Source: Fidelibacterota bacterium (GTDB taxonomy: Bacteria; Fidelibacterota; UBA8477; JABMPR01). Taken from it: a stretch of DNA of 64,000 nt. The notes under the pieces are model-generated. The model was not told the DNA's origin. It saw only the letters and a list, made by a program, of their open reading frames with translations, and searched no databases. A program made the translations under genes and the position numbers. The stretch lies in NCBI GenBank assembly GCA_016784025.1, contig JADHVL010000010.1, forward strand, positions 1-64,000. Direction: 5' to 3'. Of this stretch, positions 15,975-24,965 are shown in pieces (position 1 is the stretch's first letter; each line of letters begins with the position of its first letter).

Positions 15975-17765
15975 ATGCATAAGCGGATCCTGGCGCTGCG
16001 TCTGTTGGCAGTTGTGATTCTTTTTGCAAGCGTTGAGCTTCAATCTCAGTCCGCCTTGTTTCTGTTGATTTCTCCTGTGACAACTCTAAACGGTATGGGG
16101 GAAATTGGTGTGGGTCTTCCCTATGAAGATCATGGTGCGGCCTACTACAATCCAGCCAATGGTTTTCTTAATAGCCCCAGCTTGTCCGCTTCAGAATCCA
16201 GTCTGCGTATGCTGTGGTTGCCCGGTCTGGTAGATGACATGCATCTGGAGCATGATCATTTTCGCGTGTCATACAGAATGGCTCAGTCTTCTCTGCAATT
16301 CAATCTCCACCAATATGAAACCTATCTGGATGCCGGTGTCCAAGAGTATACCGATGCCAGCGGGATGTCATTGGGAACTAACCAGACATGGTTCAAGGCG
16401 AATGCTCTGGTCCTGGCTGCTCAATATGCTGGCACAGTCCGGAATATGCCCCTGGAGATATCCTATGGCGTTGCAAGCAAACAGATCAAACAGCACCTCT
16501 CGGATGAGTTAAAGGCTGAGAATGTGGTTTTTGATCGAGGTCTGTTGCTCGGTGTTCCCCTGAACCTTAAACTAAAGAATGACCTGGTGTTGACCTTGAA
16601 GCCATCCTTTGGGATGAGTACCGTCAATATTGGTTCTTCCGTGGTATTTGACGAAGAGGAGCAAGCGGATCCCTTGCCCACAGCGGCTCGCGCTGGTATT
16701 GGGATCAGTACCAGTGTCCCTTTAAGCCAGGATTGGAATCTCTTTCAATACCGGGCCGGTAATGCTGCCATGGATGTTCTTGATGAACCTCGCACCAGTG
16801 GAGATCAACCCATTACGTATCAAAAGAGCCTGGGCGATATTAAATTTTTCCAGCATGTTATTATGTCAGAACCTGATGAAGATCCAGAATGCGGTCATGA
16901 TGTGACCATCACACGAGGACATGAATTGAGTTTTCTAGATTTGTACTCAATTCGCTTTGGCAATCACATTGACATCACAGGCAACTTGGTTACACCACAA
17001 TCGGGAATATCATATCACTCAAAAGGCCTTCTGAACCTGGCATATCTTATCACAAACAGCCATCTTATAAATGTCATCAATCAACATGTCGAGCTTTCCT
17101 ATAGTTATGCAGAGTGGACTGCCAGTGCCTCTCACCCCCTCTATGGTACAAAATTCGAGAGTTGGAATATTACGCTAAAAGATATCTTTGGAATCAACCG
17201 CAGCCTTGAGGCTAGGTCCAGCCCGCTGGTTCTCAAGCTGAAAGATGTCCTCACTCTCAGCGTGGGAGCAAACTTCCCCATGTCCGTTGTGAGTGGATCA
17301 GAATCAAAAAACCAATGGCAGAGAATAGCCGGTTATACAGCCGGGGTTGAAACAGACCTGAAGCGTTTACGTCTGGGATTTTCGCTCACAGAGAACAGTT
17401 TTTCCTATGATTATATTGAACTGCTGGGAGGACTTTTCCGGGCGGATGCACAGGATGAGTTTTACCAACTGGCACTACATGCTCAAATTCCATATCAAGT
17501 AGGGGGCCGGATCACCTTGTTGGCAGGCTTCCAGTTTCAGAGTCCGCTACTCCACAGGAAGGTTACTCTGTTTGATCAATCCATGGATGTTACCAGTTAT
17601 GAATATAACTATGGTTTGCGTGGAGGTCTGGAAGTGAAGATCATTGAGCATTTTTCGGTTCGAGGGAGCTATTCATATTGGCAGCATGATCTGGAGTCAT
17701 TTTTCAATGCAGATCAAAAAGTAAAACTGTCAAGCTTGCTGATTGAGGGCTTGTTTCGCTTATAG
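15975..17765 (+). CDS. PorV/PorQ-like outer-membrane protein
   Basis: 596 residues. A signal peptide (about 1-26) is followed by ALFLLISPVTTLNGMGEIG and DHGAAYYNPANGF. This is the entry pattern of PorV/UPF0164-type outer-membrane barrels (GARATGMGGA...AAYWNPAG). The rest is a series of amphipathic strands ending in a strand close to the C-terminus (LLIEGLFRL). In T9SS, PorV acts as a shuttle that brings cargo from the translocon to the attachment complex. The gene directly follows a T9SS cargo gene, so a dedicated shuttle role is plausible but inferred. It is longer than typical PorV (about 400 residues), and transport of another substrate (FadL-like) cannot be excluded. Confidence 0.65.
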   Translation: MHKRILALRLLAVVILFASVELQSQSALFLLISPVTTLNGMGEIGVGLPYEDHGAAYYNPANGFLNSPSLSASESSLRMLWLPGLVDDMHLEHDHFRVSYRMAQSSLQFNLHQYETYLDAGVQEYTDASGMSLGTNQTWFKANALVLAAQYAGTVRNMPLEISYGVASKQIKQHLSDELKAENVVFDRGLLLGVPLNLKLKNDLVLTLKPSFGMSTVNIGSSVVFDEEEQADPLPTAARAGIGISTSVPLSQDWNLFQYRAGNAAMDVLDEPRTSGDQPITYQKSLGDIKFFQHVIMSEPDEDPECGHDVTITRGHELSFLDLYSIRFGNHIDITGNLVTPQSGISYHSKGLLNLAYLITNSHLINVINQHVELSYSYAEWTASASHPLYGTKFESWNITLKDIFGINRSLEARSSPLVLKLKDVLTLSVGANFPMSVVSGSESKNQWQRIAGYTAGVETDLKRLRLGFSLTENSFSYDYIELLGGLFRADAQDEFYQLALHAQIPYQVGGRITLLAGFQFQSPLLHRKVTLFDQSMDVTSYEYNYGLRGGLEVKIIEHFSVRGSYSYWQHDLESFFNADQKVKLSSLLIEGLFRL

Positions 17766-17804
17766 TTAAAAATGAAAACGCGTTTTAATTAAAACAGGGA
17801 AAAG

Positions 17805-18356
17805 ATGAAAATTTACATTCTGTTGTTCATGCTACTCATTAGTCCTTCACTCCAGGCAGAAGATATCGGGTCGCTGTTTATAGGCACCTCAAATGTGGGA
17901 GGAGATGAGGAATTTATACCTCGGGCTTTTGATGTGGAGCAGGGTGTCTCCCTGGGTTTTCTTTTACCCATTAACATCCCTGGTGTAGATATCCATTACA
18001 AGGTCAGAGCAGGTCTTCATCCCGTAACATCCAACAAATTAAATGATGACTATTCCTGGGATTATATCTCTGCCTCCAATGTTTTGCTGGCGGGAAAAGA
18101 GTTGCCCTTTAAGCCCTTTTCTCTAACCATCCTGCCTCAAATCGGATTGGGTCTGATTTATGAAAATATTTATGAGGAGTGGGGAAAAGGTTATGTCTAC
18201 AACTTGATGTTTGTTGATTACTCCCTGAGAATAACCCCAGCATTTTTGAACCAAAGAGCAGGCCTGTTTTTCAACATGGACAAAGGCTTTTCCACCTCCA
18301 TGGTTGGGTGGATGCCTATGGATCGACTCAACGTGTCTCTGCTGGTCTCTTTCTAG
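17805..18356 (+). CDS. Predicted exported barrel-like protein
   Basis: 183 residues with a signal peptide (1-18, LQAED). The mature part has alternating strands (VSLGFLLPINIPGVDIHYKVRAG, FSLTILPQIGLGLIYENIY, RAGLFFNMDKGF) and ends LNVSLLVSF with the terminal Phe usual for outer-membrane barrels. Family unknown. It sits between two other predicted barrels in the same orientation. Confidence 0.6.
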   Translation: MKIYILLFMLLISPSLQAEDIGSLFIGTSNVGGDEEFIPRAFDVEQGVSLGFLLPINIPGVDIHYKVRAGLHPVTSNKLNDDYSWDYISASNVLLAGKELPFKPFSLTILPQIGLGLIYENIYEEWGKGYVYNLMFVDYSLRITPAFLNQRAGLFFNMDKGFSTSMVGWMPMDRLNVSLLVSF

Positions 18357-18411
18357 ATTGGTGAACCAGGTCAATTGAATAAAAATTGATACAAAGGATT
18401 GTGGTGAAAAG

Positions 18412-19149
18412 ATGAAACGAATAGGTGCAATAATATTGATCTGTGTAATCAGCATAAGCGCAGGGGCATTGGATACCTCAAAAGTAGTATTGCCCCAAAA
18501 AGGATCTCAGTCACTGGAGTTTGGTTTTTCCGGTCTCTTTAATATTAGTACATATATGGGGAACATCATGGCTTTGAAAAAGTTTTCCAGTCCCCAGCGG
18601 GCAACTCGATATGCCATTGGTATCACCGTGGAGAGTTATGATATGATGGGGCCAGGCCAGGACATTTATTATAATCCATATCCCTCTGATTCGACGGTTC
18701 TCTCAACCACCTTTGATAGAACTTCAATTTACACCAACCAGGATATTTCATTCAGAATGCAGTGGCTGAAATATCTTGAGCCTCAGGGCAACCTTTCCCT
18801 CTTGTTTGGAGTCGGTCCACTGGTGGGATATCAGACCTCCAAAAGAGAGACATCCGAGGAGCCTCAGGAATTTGACTATGGTCAGAGCTATCAGACCAAT
18901 GAAAATGTATCCACAACCCTGTATCTGGGTCTGGTGCCTGTCGTGGGTGTTGAATGGTTTGTACATAAGAATATCAGTTTTCACGCCGAATACTACTCGG
19001 ACATTAAGGTCGGCCAAAAGAAAATCACCGATAGCCGCTCCTCTGTGAGTAGCAATGGGGACTGGACTAAATCTGATTATGACATTTTCGGGTTATATTA
19101 CAGCGTCAGGGGATATGCCAGGGGTGGTGTATCATTCTTTTTTAAATAG
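18412..19149 (+). CDS. Predicted outer-membrane beta-barrel protein
   Basis: 245 residues with signal peptide (1-20, SISAGA). The mature part consists of amphipathic strands (SLEFGFSGLFNISTYMGN, GNLSLLFGVGPLVGYQT, STTLYLGLVPVVGVEWFVHKN, ISFHAEYYSDIKVG), ending in ARGGVSFFFK. This agrees with a barrel of roughly 8-10 strands related to the OmpA-like/porin-family barrels of Bacteroidota. The specific family is not recognised. Confidence 0.65.
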   Translation: MKRIGAIILICVISISAGALDTSKVVLPQKGSQSLEFGFSGLFNISTYMGNIMALKKFSSPQRATRYAIGITVESYDMMGPGQDIYYNPYPSDSTVLSTTFDRTSIYTNQDISFRMQWLKYLEPQGNLSLLFGVGPLVGYQTSKRETSEEPQEFDYGQSYQTNENVSTTLYLGLVPVVGVEWFVHKNISFHAEYYSDIKVGQKKITDSRSSVSSNGDWTKSDYDIFGLYYSVRGYARGGVSFFFK

Positions 19150-19177
19150 CATTAGTGTGGGGAAGAGGAGCAGAGTT

Positions 19178-19627
19178 GTGAAAAAATCAAAACTTGTTGC
19201 CGTATTGTTGTATTCCATTGTTGTGTTTATTACAGCCGGGGCCGGTTTGCAGTTTCTGACTGCCACAAGATTTTTTGACTACCACGCCCATGCTGCCGGG
19301 ATTGATTGGTCCCGACTGAATCCTGATCTTCAGATGCTCATACTGGCTGGGTTTAAAATAACCGGGGCCGGGTTTTTAACTGTAGCTCTGAACCTGGCCT
19401 TGATGATTCTTTTTTCTTTTACAAAACATGCAAAGAGCTGGTCAGGCATCGCTATTCCTCTCGTTGGCCTGGTCTTCTGGTCTGTGGTGTTATCAACAAC
19501 CCTCACCGTCTTGGGAGCAACAGGTGCAGAAGCACCCTGGGGTTCCAGCTTGTTTTGTGTCCTGGCTCTCCTGGTAGGTTTGTTTATCTCACAGCGCGAG
19601 TTGAAAGAACAGGAAACACAGAACTGA
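19178..19627 (+). CDS. Four-helix integral membrane protein, unknown function
   Basis: 149 residues from GTG 19178, chosen because GAAGAGGAG lies 7 bases upstream and the frame upstream of it runs inside the preceding barrel gene. Hydrophobic helices lie at about 7-28, 54-78, 89-108 and 117-137, with a soluble loop containing FFDYHAHAAGIDW between helices 1 and 2. No family recognised. It begins a cluster of small genes (19178-20866) spaced by 0-12 bases, probably one operon. Confidence 0.6.
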   Translation: MKKSKLVAVLLYSIVVFITAGAGLQFLTATRFFDYHAHAAGIDWSRLNPDLQMLILAGFKITGAGFLTVALNLALMILFSFTKHAKSWSGIAIPLVGLVFWSVVLSTTLTVLGATGAEAPWGSSLFCVLALLVGLFISQRELKEQETQN

Positions 19628-19634
19628 TTGATCC

Positions 19635-20060
19635 ATGATGGAGAAGCCACTCCTTTCAGATAAAGATCAATTCCCCAACGATGAAATAATTTTCCTTCAT
19701 CTGGGTGAATCAAAAAAGTGGTGGGAGTCCATTTTCACCTATATCCAATCCGAATATCCAGATTTTTCAACAGAATGGAGATATTACAATGATGGCAAAT
19801 CCTGGCTCATGAAAGTGACCAGGAAATCAAAGACCATCTTCTGGCTGGCTGTCATTTCAGGTGGCTTCAAGATCACATTCTATTTTGGCGATAAGGCGGA
19901 ACCAGCCATTCTGGAAAGCTCGCTGTCTGCCGATCTTAAGGATGCCTTTCAAAACGGCAAGCGCTTTGGAAAAATTCGCGCCATCACCCAGGAGGTGAAG
20001 GGCAAAAACGAAATCCGAGAAATTAAAACCCTAATTATGCTAAAGATGAGTATCAAATAA
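19635..20060 (+). CDS. DUF3788 family protein
   Basis: 141 residues with the DUF3788 pattern: WRYYNDGKSWLMKVTRKSKT, then IFWLAVISGGFKITFYFGDKA, then LKDAFQNGKRFGKIRAITQEV. It is a soluble cytoplasmic protein with no signal peptide; DUF3788 proteins are often compared with PUA/YdhG-like small domains, but no activity is established. The stop overlaps the next start by one base (TAATG), so the two are co-translated. Confidence 0.8.
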   Translation: MMEKPLLSDKDQFPNDEIIFLHLGESKKWWESIFTYIQSEYPDFSTEWRYYNDGKSWLMKVTRKSKTIFWLAVISGGFKITFYFGDKAEPAILESSLSADLKDAFQNGKRFGKIRAITQEVKGKNEIREIKTLIMLKMSIK

Positions 20061-20485
20061 TGGATCATGTCGTTTATCTCGATGCTAAAGCCAATGAGCT
20101 TGAGCTGTTATTGTCCAAACAAAAGTCAATGCTCATCCGGGGAGCTGCTGGACGCAAAATGCCACATGGCAGAGTCTTCGCAGGGGATGTTCTCTATCTA
20201 ATAAATAACAATGCAGAAGGCCTGATTCTGGCTAGAGTAGATGTGAAAAGTGTCATCAACTCAGAGAAGATGAGCCGCGAGGAATCCATCGCCCTGGTGG
20301 ATAGCCATGCGAATCAACTCAGCTTGAGCAAGAAGCAATATGACCGCTGGGCAGGGAAGCGCTATTTGGTTCTCATTGAAATAGATCAGATCACGGAACT
20401 GGATCCCTTCCCAATTGACAAGAGCGGTTATGGAAATATGGACGACTGGCTACCCGTAGAAAACATTGAAAAGCTGAGAATTTGA
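20060..20485 (+). CDS. ASCH/PUA-like domain protein
   Basis: 141 residues. The opening HVVYLDAKANELELLLSK resembles ASCH/EVE (PUA-like) folds. GRVFAGDVLYLINNNAEGLILARVDVKSV follows, then KRYLVLIEIDQITELDPF and a closing GYGNMDDWLPV. These folds bind RNA or modified bases in several families, so an RNA-related role is possible, but the assignment is by pattern only. It starts at the last base of the DUF3788 stop codon. Confidence 0.55.
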   Translation: MDHVVYLDAKANELELLLSKQKSMLIRGAAGRKMPHGRVFAGDVLYLINNNAEGLILARVDVKSVINSEKMSREESIALVDSHANQLSLSKKQYDRWAGKRYLVLIEIDQITELDPFPIDKSGYGNMDDWLPVENIEKLRI

Positions 20486-20497
20486 GGAGGCGTATGA

Positions 20498-20866
20498 ATG
20501 TGGATTAAAATATTACTTCTAGTAGTTTTTGGAGGGACAGTCTTTTTAACGGGATATTGGCTGCACCGGACAGGCAGCACCTATGGGACCTTTGTCCTGG
20601 CTATTCATAAAGTGGTAGCTCTGATTGCCATGATACTTATTGGGGCGCTATTGGTCGCAGTCAACCGCGACATCGGCTTATCAATGACTGATATATATCT
20701 TTCTGCAGCGACGCTCATCTTGCTCATTATTACCATGGCTAGCGGAGGTGTTATCAGCGCCGTGGATAAAAGTCCTCAGTGGGTCCTGCTGCTCCATCGA
20801 ATCATACCCTATTTTGCAAGCATCGCAGCTGGTTATTGTGCATATATTTCTTTTACGAAAGTTTAG
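20498..20866 (+). CDS. Small four-helix membrane protein, unknown function
   Basis: 122 residues with four hydrophobic helices (about 2-19, 31-53, 65-85, 97-117). GAGGAGG at 20484-20490 fixes the start at ATG 20498. His residues sit at helix starts (LAIHKVVAL, LLHRIIPY), which could suggest heme or quinone binding as in cytochrome b561-type proteins, but nothing else supports this. It ends the small-gene cluster. Confidence 0.55.
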   Translation: MWIKILLLVVFGGTVFLTGYWLHRTGSTYGTFVLAIHKVVALIAMILIGALLVAVNRDIGLSMTDIYLSAATLILLIITMASGGVISAVDKSPQWVLLLHRIIPYFASIAAGYCAYISFTKV

Positions 20867-20908
20867 TTAAATATGAGGCTGGAACTTCTGCGCTGGCATA
20901 AATTAACC

Positions 20909-20944
20909 AGCGAGGTAAAAGCACAACTCAATGCTGACCTGAAA
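20909..20944. repeat. Leader repeat, copy 1
   Basis: AGCGAGGTAAAA, then CTCAATGCTGACCTGAAA. A related block is at 22852-22886 (AGCGAAGTAAAA, then CTCAAGGCTGACCCGAAA), matching at about 28 of 36 positions. In both places it lies 54 bases before an envelope-protein start codon (20998 and 22940). It could be a shared regulatory leader or remains of a duplicated intergenic segment. Confidence 0.45.
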
Positions 20945-20997
20945 GCAACGATAAAGGGATAGCTGTTTATCCTGAAATTTTTTTGGGGAGGAAAATA

Positions 20998-21600
20998 ATG
21001 GGAGTTGTAAAACCGGGACAACACAGGGGACTGTCGCTCATGATACTCATAGTCCTTTTCTTTAACATCCAAACAACCCAGGCTCAACCCCCCATCTTTC
21101 TTGGTGAAGATCTGGTCTTTTATGTCAGTGATTCATTGTGTGTCATGCGCGGTGAGTATCACTTCTTAAATCCCACTGAAGAAGCTATCAAGACACGATT
21201 GTTTTATCCGCTTCCAGTAAGTGAGCAATTGCCATTTCCGGACATGATACAGGTGCGATCCCTGGAGTCAGGTGTTCACCTGCCCATCATGGGGGCGGAC
21301 AGCGGGGTGTCTTTTGTGCTTGAAATGGATGCCGCTTCAGAAGCCAATATTCATGTAGAATACTGGCAAACAACGGAAGACCATGTCTTTGAATACATCT
21401 TAACCTCAAGCCAGACCTGGGGTCGTTCTTTGGAGTGGGCGAATTATGAAATCCATGTACCAGACCATCTCCAGCTGGAGTATTGTTCATTGGACATTGA
21501 TACAAGCTGGATTGAAATCGAGAAAAAGGTGTATTTGATCTCACGGGAAAATTATCTTCCAGTGAATGATTTTAAAATCCAATGGGGGATAAATAAATGA
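20998..21600 (+). CDS. Predicted secreted protein of unknown function
   Basis: 200 residues from ATG 20998, with GGGGAGG 6 bases upstream. The signal peptide ends near QTTQAQ. The mature part is beta-rich: ICVMRGEYHFLNPTEEAIKTRLFYPLP looks like the start of an Ig-like or DUF4424-like domain, and ILTSSQTWGRSLEWANYEI follows. It ends four bases into the next gene (ATGA), so it is coupled to a T9SS-tailed protein. Function is unknown. Confidence 0.6.
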   Translation: MGVVKPGQHRGLSLMILIVLFFNIQTTQAQPPIFLGEDLVFYVSDSLCVMRGEYHFLNPTEEAIKTRLFYPLPVSEQLPFPDMIQVRSLESGVHLPIMGADSGVSFVLEMDAASEANIHVEYWQTTEDHVFEYILTSSQTWGRSLEWANYEIHVPDHLQLEYCSLDIDTSWIEIEKKVYLISRENYLPVNDFKIQWGINK

Positions 21601-22637
21601 AACCAATAATGAGAAATTCACTGTTGGGATTGTGTCTCCTTCTTCCCTGTCATATTGTCCAAAGCAATCCCATCGCCTTAAAGTATTTTTCTGAGTTGCA
21701 GCTAGACAACCAAACCCGTATGGGCTGGGCCATAGAATTATTTATCATGTGGTCAGAAGACAGCACCATGGATGGCTGGTATATGACAACTTCAAGCGAT
21801 ACGGCCATGCTTGATTCTGGTATTATCCTGTCTGAGGGAATATTTATTCTCCTTGACGAAGGAACCCTACAGACGCCATTGTCGCTGTCACCTTCAGGCG
21901 AAACAATCACCCTTTTTAACAGTGCTGGCTACTGGATGGATGAGCTGCGATATGGGGATGTTGAAAATACTGAAACACCTAGTCCACCGTCCGGTTACAG
22001 CATTTGTCTTGATTACGAGATGTATCACTACTGGTATCTGGATAGTACTCCAACTCTGGGGGCTGAAAATGACACCTCAGGTGCCATGAGCACCATCGAA
22101 GGAAACATATACGATCATGATGGCAATCCCCTAGAGAGAGCGAGGGTACGACATGCCATGACCACCCAAGATGTTGACTCCATATATGTAACCACAGATA
22201 TGTCAGGTTACTATACTGTGGACAGGAGAGCGAGACTTTTATATCTTGATGTAACGCTGGAGGGTTATGACCTGGCGGACACCTCATTCCAAGCCTGGCC
22301 CAATACCACCCATCAAGTTGACTTTTACTTGAGCCCACTGGTTGGTATTGATGACAACGAATCAATGATTCCAGAACAGATTAAGCTCATGCAAAATTAT
22401 CCCAATCCATTTAATGCTTCCACCTCTATTGAATTTGGGCTCCCTGCGCCAGCTCACGTAGCTATTGATGTTTTCAAATTGGATGGTAGTCATATAGCCA
22501 CTGTGTTGGAAGAGAAAATGTCAGCTGGAAAGCATGAAATATCCTGGAATGCCGTCAATGTTCCCAGTGGCATATATGTCTACACCATACAGGTGGGTGA
22601 CATAAAACTCTCAAGGAAAATGATCCTCCTTAAATAG
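21597..22637 (+). CDS. Secreted protein: lamin-tail-like, CarboxypepD_reg-like and T9SS sorting domains
   Basis: 346 residues with signal peptide (1-23, IVQSN). Residues about 25-155 resemble a lamin-tail domain (AIELFIMWSEDSTMDGWYM, LDSGIILSEGIFILLDEG, GETITLFNSAGYWMDELRY). Residues about 165-250 form a carboxypeptidase-regulatory-like domain (STIEGNIYDHDGNPLERARV, TTDMSGYYTVDRRA). The last about 85 residues are a sorting domain (NYPNPFNASTSIEFGL ... MILLK). It is a probable T9SS cargo. The Ala in NPFNA replaces the usual Pro but is tolerated in the family. It overlaps the preceding gene by 4 bases. Confidence 0.8.
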   Translation: MKPIMRNSLLGLCLLLPCHIVQSNPIALKYFSELQLDNQTRMGWAIELFIMWSEDSTMDGWYMTTSSDTAMLDSGIILSEGIFILLDEGTLQTPLSLSPSGETITLFNSAGYWMDELRYGDVENTETPSPPSGYSICLDYEMYHYWYLDSTPTLGAENDTSGAMSTIEGNIYDHDGNPLERARVRHAMTTQDVDSIYVTTDMSGYYTVDRRARLLYLDVTLEGYDLADTSFQAWPNTTHQVDFYLSPLVGIDDNESMIPEQIKLMQNYPNPFNASTSIEFGLPAPAHVAIDVFKLDGSHIATVLEEKMSAGKHEISWNAVNVPSGIYVYTIQVGDIKLSRKMILLK

Positions 22638-22939
22638 GTCCAGATAGTGGCATTACTGACTCATTTGTTCATGTCGCTGTAGATGTAACGATGTGATACA
22701 ATTTTAAGTTTAGGTAAAGAGAGTTTTATCGTTACCATTCTTAAAACATGGCCGAGAAACGGTTACAGTTATTAGAAGAACATTAAACATATCGTTTCGC
22801 CTGGTGTGGGTGTCAGGAATTTTTCTGATCATGTGTTGGTGGAATCTGTCAAGCGAAGTAAAATAAATCTCAAGGCTGACCCGAAAACGGTCCTGATAAA
22901 ACAGTGATTTAAACGCACGCCTATTTGTGGAGGAAACCC
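22638..22939. other. 302-bp intergenic region with leader repeat copy 2
   Basis: No ORF that I can support. It contains the leader repeat at 22852-22886 and an ATGTGATACAATTTTAAG segment at 22690 that recurs as ATGTGATACGAAATGAG at 23949, so related short sequences flank the CPBP gene on both sides. GGAGG at 22929-22933 is the ribosome-binding site of that gene. Confidence 0.4.
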
Positions 22940-23935
22940 ATGAAAAACATGTTAGCCACACACCGCCTTATCATTTTGATTATGTGGCTTGTAACGACCA
23001 TAACTGTATCCACATTACTTATGATGGATGTCCGCTCAACAGGTCATTTCAGCACCTTGCGATATGTCCTCCAAAGCATCTATGTCCTGGTCTTACTCTG
23101 GCATCTCAGTTCATCTCGACCGTTAGTTGGTGAACTGCCTGAGTTGAAGATTCTGTCGCGCTGGAAATATGGTGTCTGGATACCAGTTCTGGGATTGGCT
23201 CTATTGTTTGCCCTGACCATTCTTAGTGATGCTGGCACCAGCATTCTGCTGCTCATGTTGATGTTAGCCACGCTGATAATCCTCGTGGTCTGGCGAAAGG
23301 AAATTCTCCTGCGTTCTATGTTGCAGGGATTGGGTCTAGCGCTGGTTGCTTACCTGGCTGGCCTCAACATGGCGGAAAACGAATTCATTGGAACGACGGT
23401 CCTGTATCTTCTTCCACTTTTTGTGATGCCCATGTATGTGGCTAGCGGTTTGTTAATTAAGAGAACACACCTGGGTGGCATACGTTTACTAGAGGGACAC
23501 TATCAGGAGGCTCTAAAAAGTTTGGGCTGGGGCGTGTTACTCTTTGTCCCTCTGGGGTTGCTCAATGCTGCAAGTGGTTCGCCAGCTCCTGGCATCACAT
23601 GGGTCACTGAGATCTGGATGCCAGTTTGGTTGCCCTGGTTTTCTGCCATAGCTGAAGAAGTTTGGTTCAGACTATTTCTCATAAGTCTAAGTTTCTATCT
23701 ATTACGACCCGCCCTTAAAACGCAACCGCTTCTAGCAATAGTCATCGTTGTGCTTTTTAGCGGGATTACCTTTGGTCTGGGACATGGACGTACTATTGAA
23801 AAATTTCTTACCACGGGTTTACTTTATGGCGTACCTATGGCAGCCATTTTTGTTAGGCGAGATGGGGAACATGCCATCGGAGCACATCTTGTAATTAACA
23901 TGATCCCCTGGTTTTATGCTTTTTTGGAGAGTTGA
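22940..23935 (+). CDS. CPBP-family intramembrane metalloprotease
   Basis: 331 residues from ATG 22940 (GGAGG 6 bases upstream). Eight or more hydrophobic helices are visible. The CPBP/Abi motifs are present: SAIAEEVWFRLF, the EExxxR motif at about 239-244; FGLGHG, the second motif with His; and GAHLVINMIPWF, the HxxxN motif. Family members are glutamate-type intramembrane proteases related to eukaryotic Rce1 and are used in prenyl-protein processing, bacteriocin immunity and signalling. The long N-terminal membrane part, about 180 residues before the protease core, is of unknown role. The gene stands alone between short related flanking sequences. Confidence 0.85.
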   Translation: MKNMLATHRLIILIMWLVTTITVSTLLMMDVRSTGHFSTLRYVLQSIYVLVLLWHLSSSRPLVGELPELKILSRWKYGVWIPVLGLALLFALTILSDAGTSILLLMLMLATLIILVVWRKEILLRSMLQGLGLALVAYLAGLNMAENEFIGTTVLYLLPLFVMPMYVASGLLIKRTHLGGIRLLEGHYQEALKSLGWGVLLFVPLGLLNAASGSPAPGITWVTEIWMPVWLPWFSAIAEEVWFRLFLISLSFYLLRPALKTQPLLAIVIVVLFSGITFGLGHGRTIEKFLTTGLLYGVPMAAIFVRRDGEHAIGAHLVINMIPWFYAFLES

Positions 23936-24065
23936 ACGGACCTGTAGCGATGTGATACGAAATGAGTGTTAATGATGAGCGACATAAAACAAGAAGTTAT
24001 GGATTAAAACTTTTTGAGTTAAGAAAAATACAAATGAAACTGTTAACGCTTGATGAGGAAGCAAT

Positions 24066-24815
24066 ATGAGTAAAACTAAAACCAGTCTGTTTCTCATCTG
24101 TCTGTTCACGCTAGCGATCAGTGTTTTAGCATGGGGCGTGTTAAAAGGCGAGCTTGAGCAGAACATCTCAGGGTCAGATTTTCAAAATCAAAGACGTGAG
24201 ATGGTTGAAAAGCAGATCAAGAAACGAGGAATAAAAGATCGCCTCATTTTGGATACTTTTCTCAGGGTTCCACGTCATCGTTTTGTACCGGATGAAATCA
24301 AGTCCCTCGCCTATAGCGATCGCGCCCTACCCATTGGTGAAGAACAAACCATCTCCCAGCCCTATATCGTAGCCTTCATGACAAAAGCTCTAAATTTGTC
24401 CCCGCAGGATAAAATTTTAGAAATTGGGACCGGTTCTGGTTATCAAGCTGCCATCCTGGGTGAGTTATGCGACAGCGTGTTTACGATTGAAATAATTGCC
24501 TCGCTGGGGAATAGAGCAAAACTTCTATTAGAAGAGTTGGGCTATGACAACATCATAGTAAAAATCGGAGACGGTTATCAAGGGTGGGAAGAGTATGCAC
24601 CTTTTGATGCCATCATCGTTACCTGTGCACCGACACAAGTACCCACGATCCTGAAGGACCAGTTAAAGGAGGGGGGTCGGATGATTATCCCAGTCGGTTC
24701 TTCATATCGTCAGGATTTGGTGCTTTTACGGAAGGCCAATCATCAATTGGTTGAAGAAAAGGTATTGCCAGTGATATTCGTGCCTATGGTGGACACAACC
24801 GGGAAAAAATATTAA
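24066..24815 (+). CDS. pcm: Protein-L-isoaspartate O-methyltransferase with N-terminal export signal
   Basis: 249 residues. Residues 6-27 form a hydrophobic signal or anchor (LFLICLFTLAISVLAWGVL). The PCMT core follows: RVPRHRFVPDEI, then ALPIGEEQTISQPYIVAFM, the SAM-binding motif LEIGTGSGYQAA, and the closing GGRMIIPVG. The enzyme methylates L-isoaspartyl residues in ageing proteins using SAM. SAM is cytoplasmic, so a truly periplasmic enzyme would be odd. Either the N-terminus is an anchor facing the cytoplasm or the enzyme is exported, as annotated in some Proteobacteria. It stands alone, with no surE or nlpD beside it. Confidence 0.9.
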   Translation: MSKTKTSLFLICLFTLAISVLAWGVLKGELEQNISGSDFQNQRREMVEKQIKKRGIKDRLILDTFLRVPRHRFVPDEIKSLAYSDRALPIGEEQTISQPYIVAFMTKALNLSPQDKILEIGTGSGYQAAILGELCDSVFTIEIIASLGNRAKLLLEELGYDNIIVKIGDGYQGWEEYAPFDAIIVTCAPTQVPTILKDQLKEGGRMIIPVGSSYRQDLVLLRKANHQLVEEKVLPVIFVPMVDTTGKKY

Positions 24816-24965
24816 AGTCTTTTACTCGAGTCAGTCAAGAGTGCGAGTTGCGAGGCAAGCGAGCTTTTGCTTGACAAAGAATACCCCAAAAGACATCTTA
24901 GCCAACTTCAGAGTACATGTATTTCTAATATAGCGAACGTCGTATCCCATGGTTAATAACCAGGG

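Noticed and set aside
22690-23960. ATGTGATAC words on both sides of the CPBP gene and again (inverted) near 59568 as CRP-like sites
   Set aside because: Only one half-site is present each time; the second half (TCACA at the right spacing) is absent.
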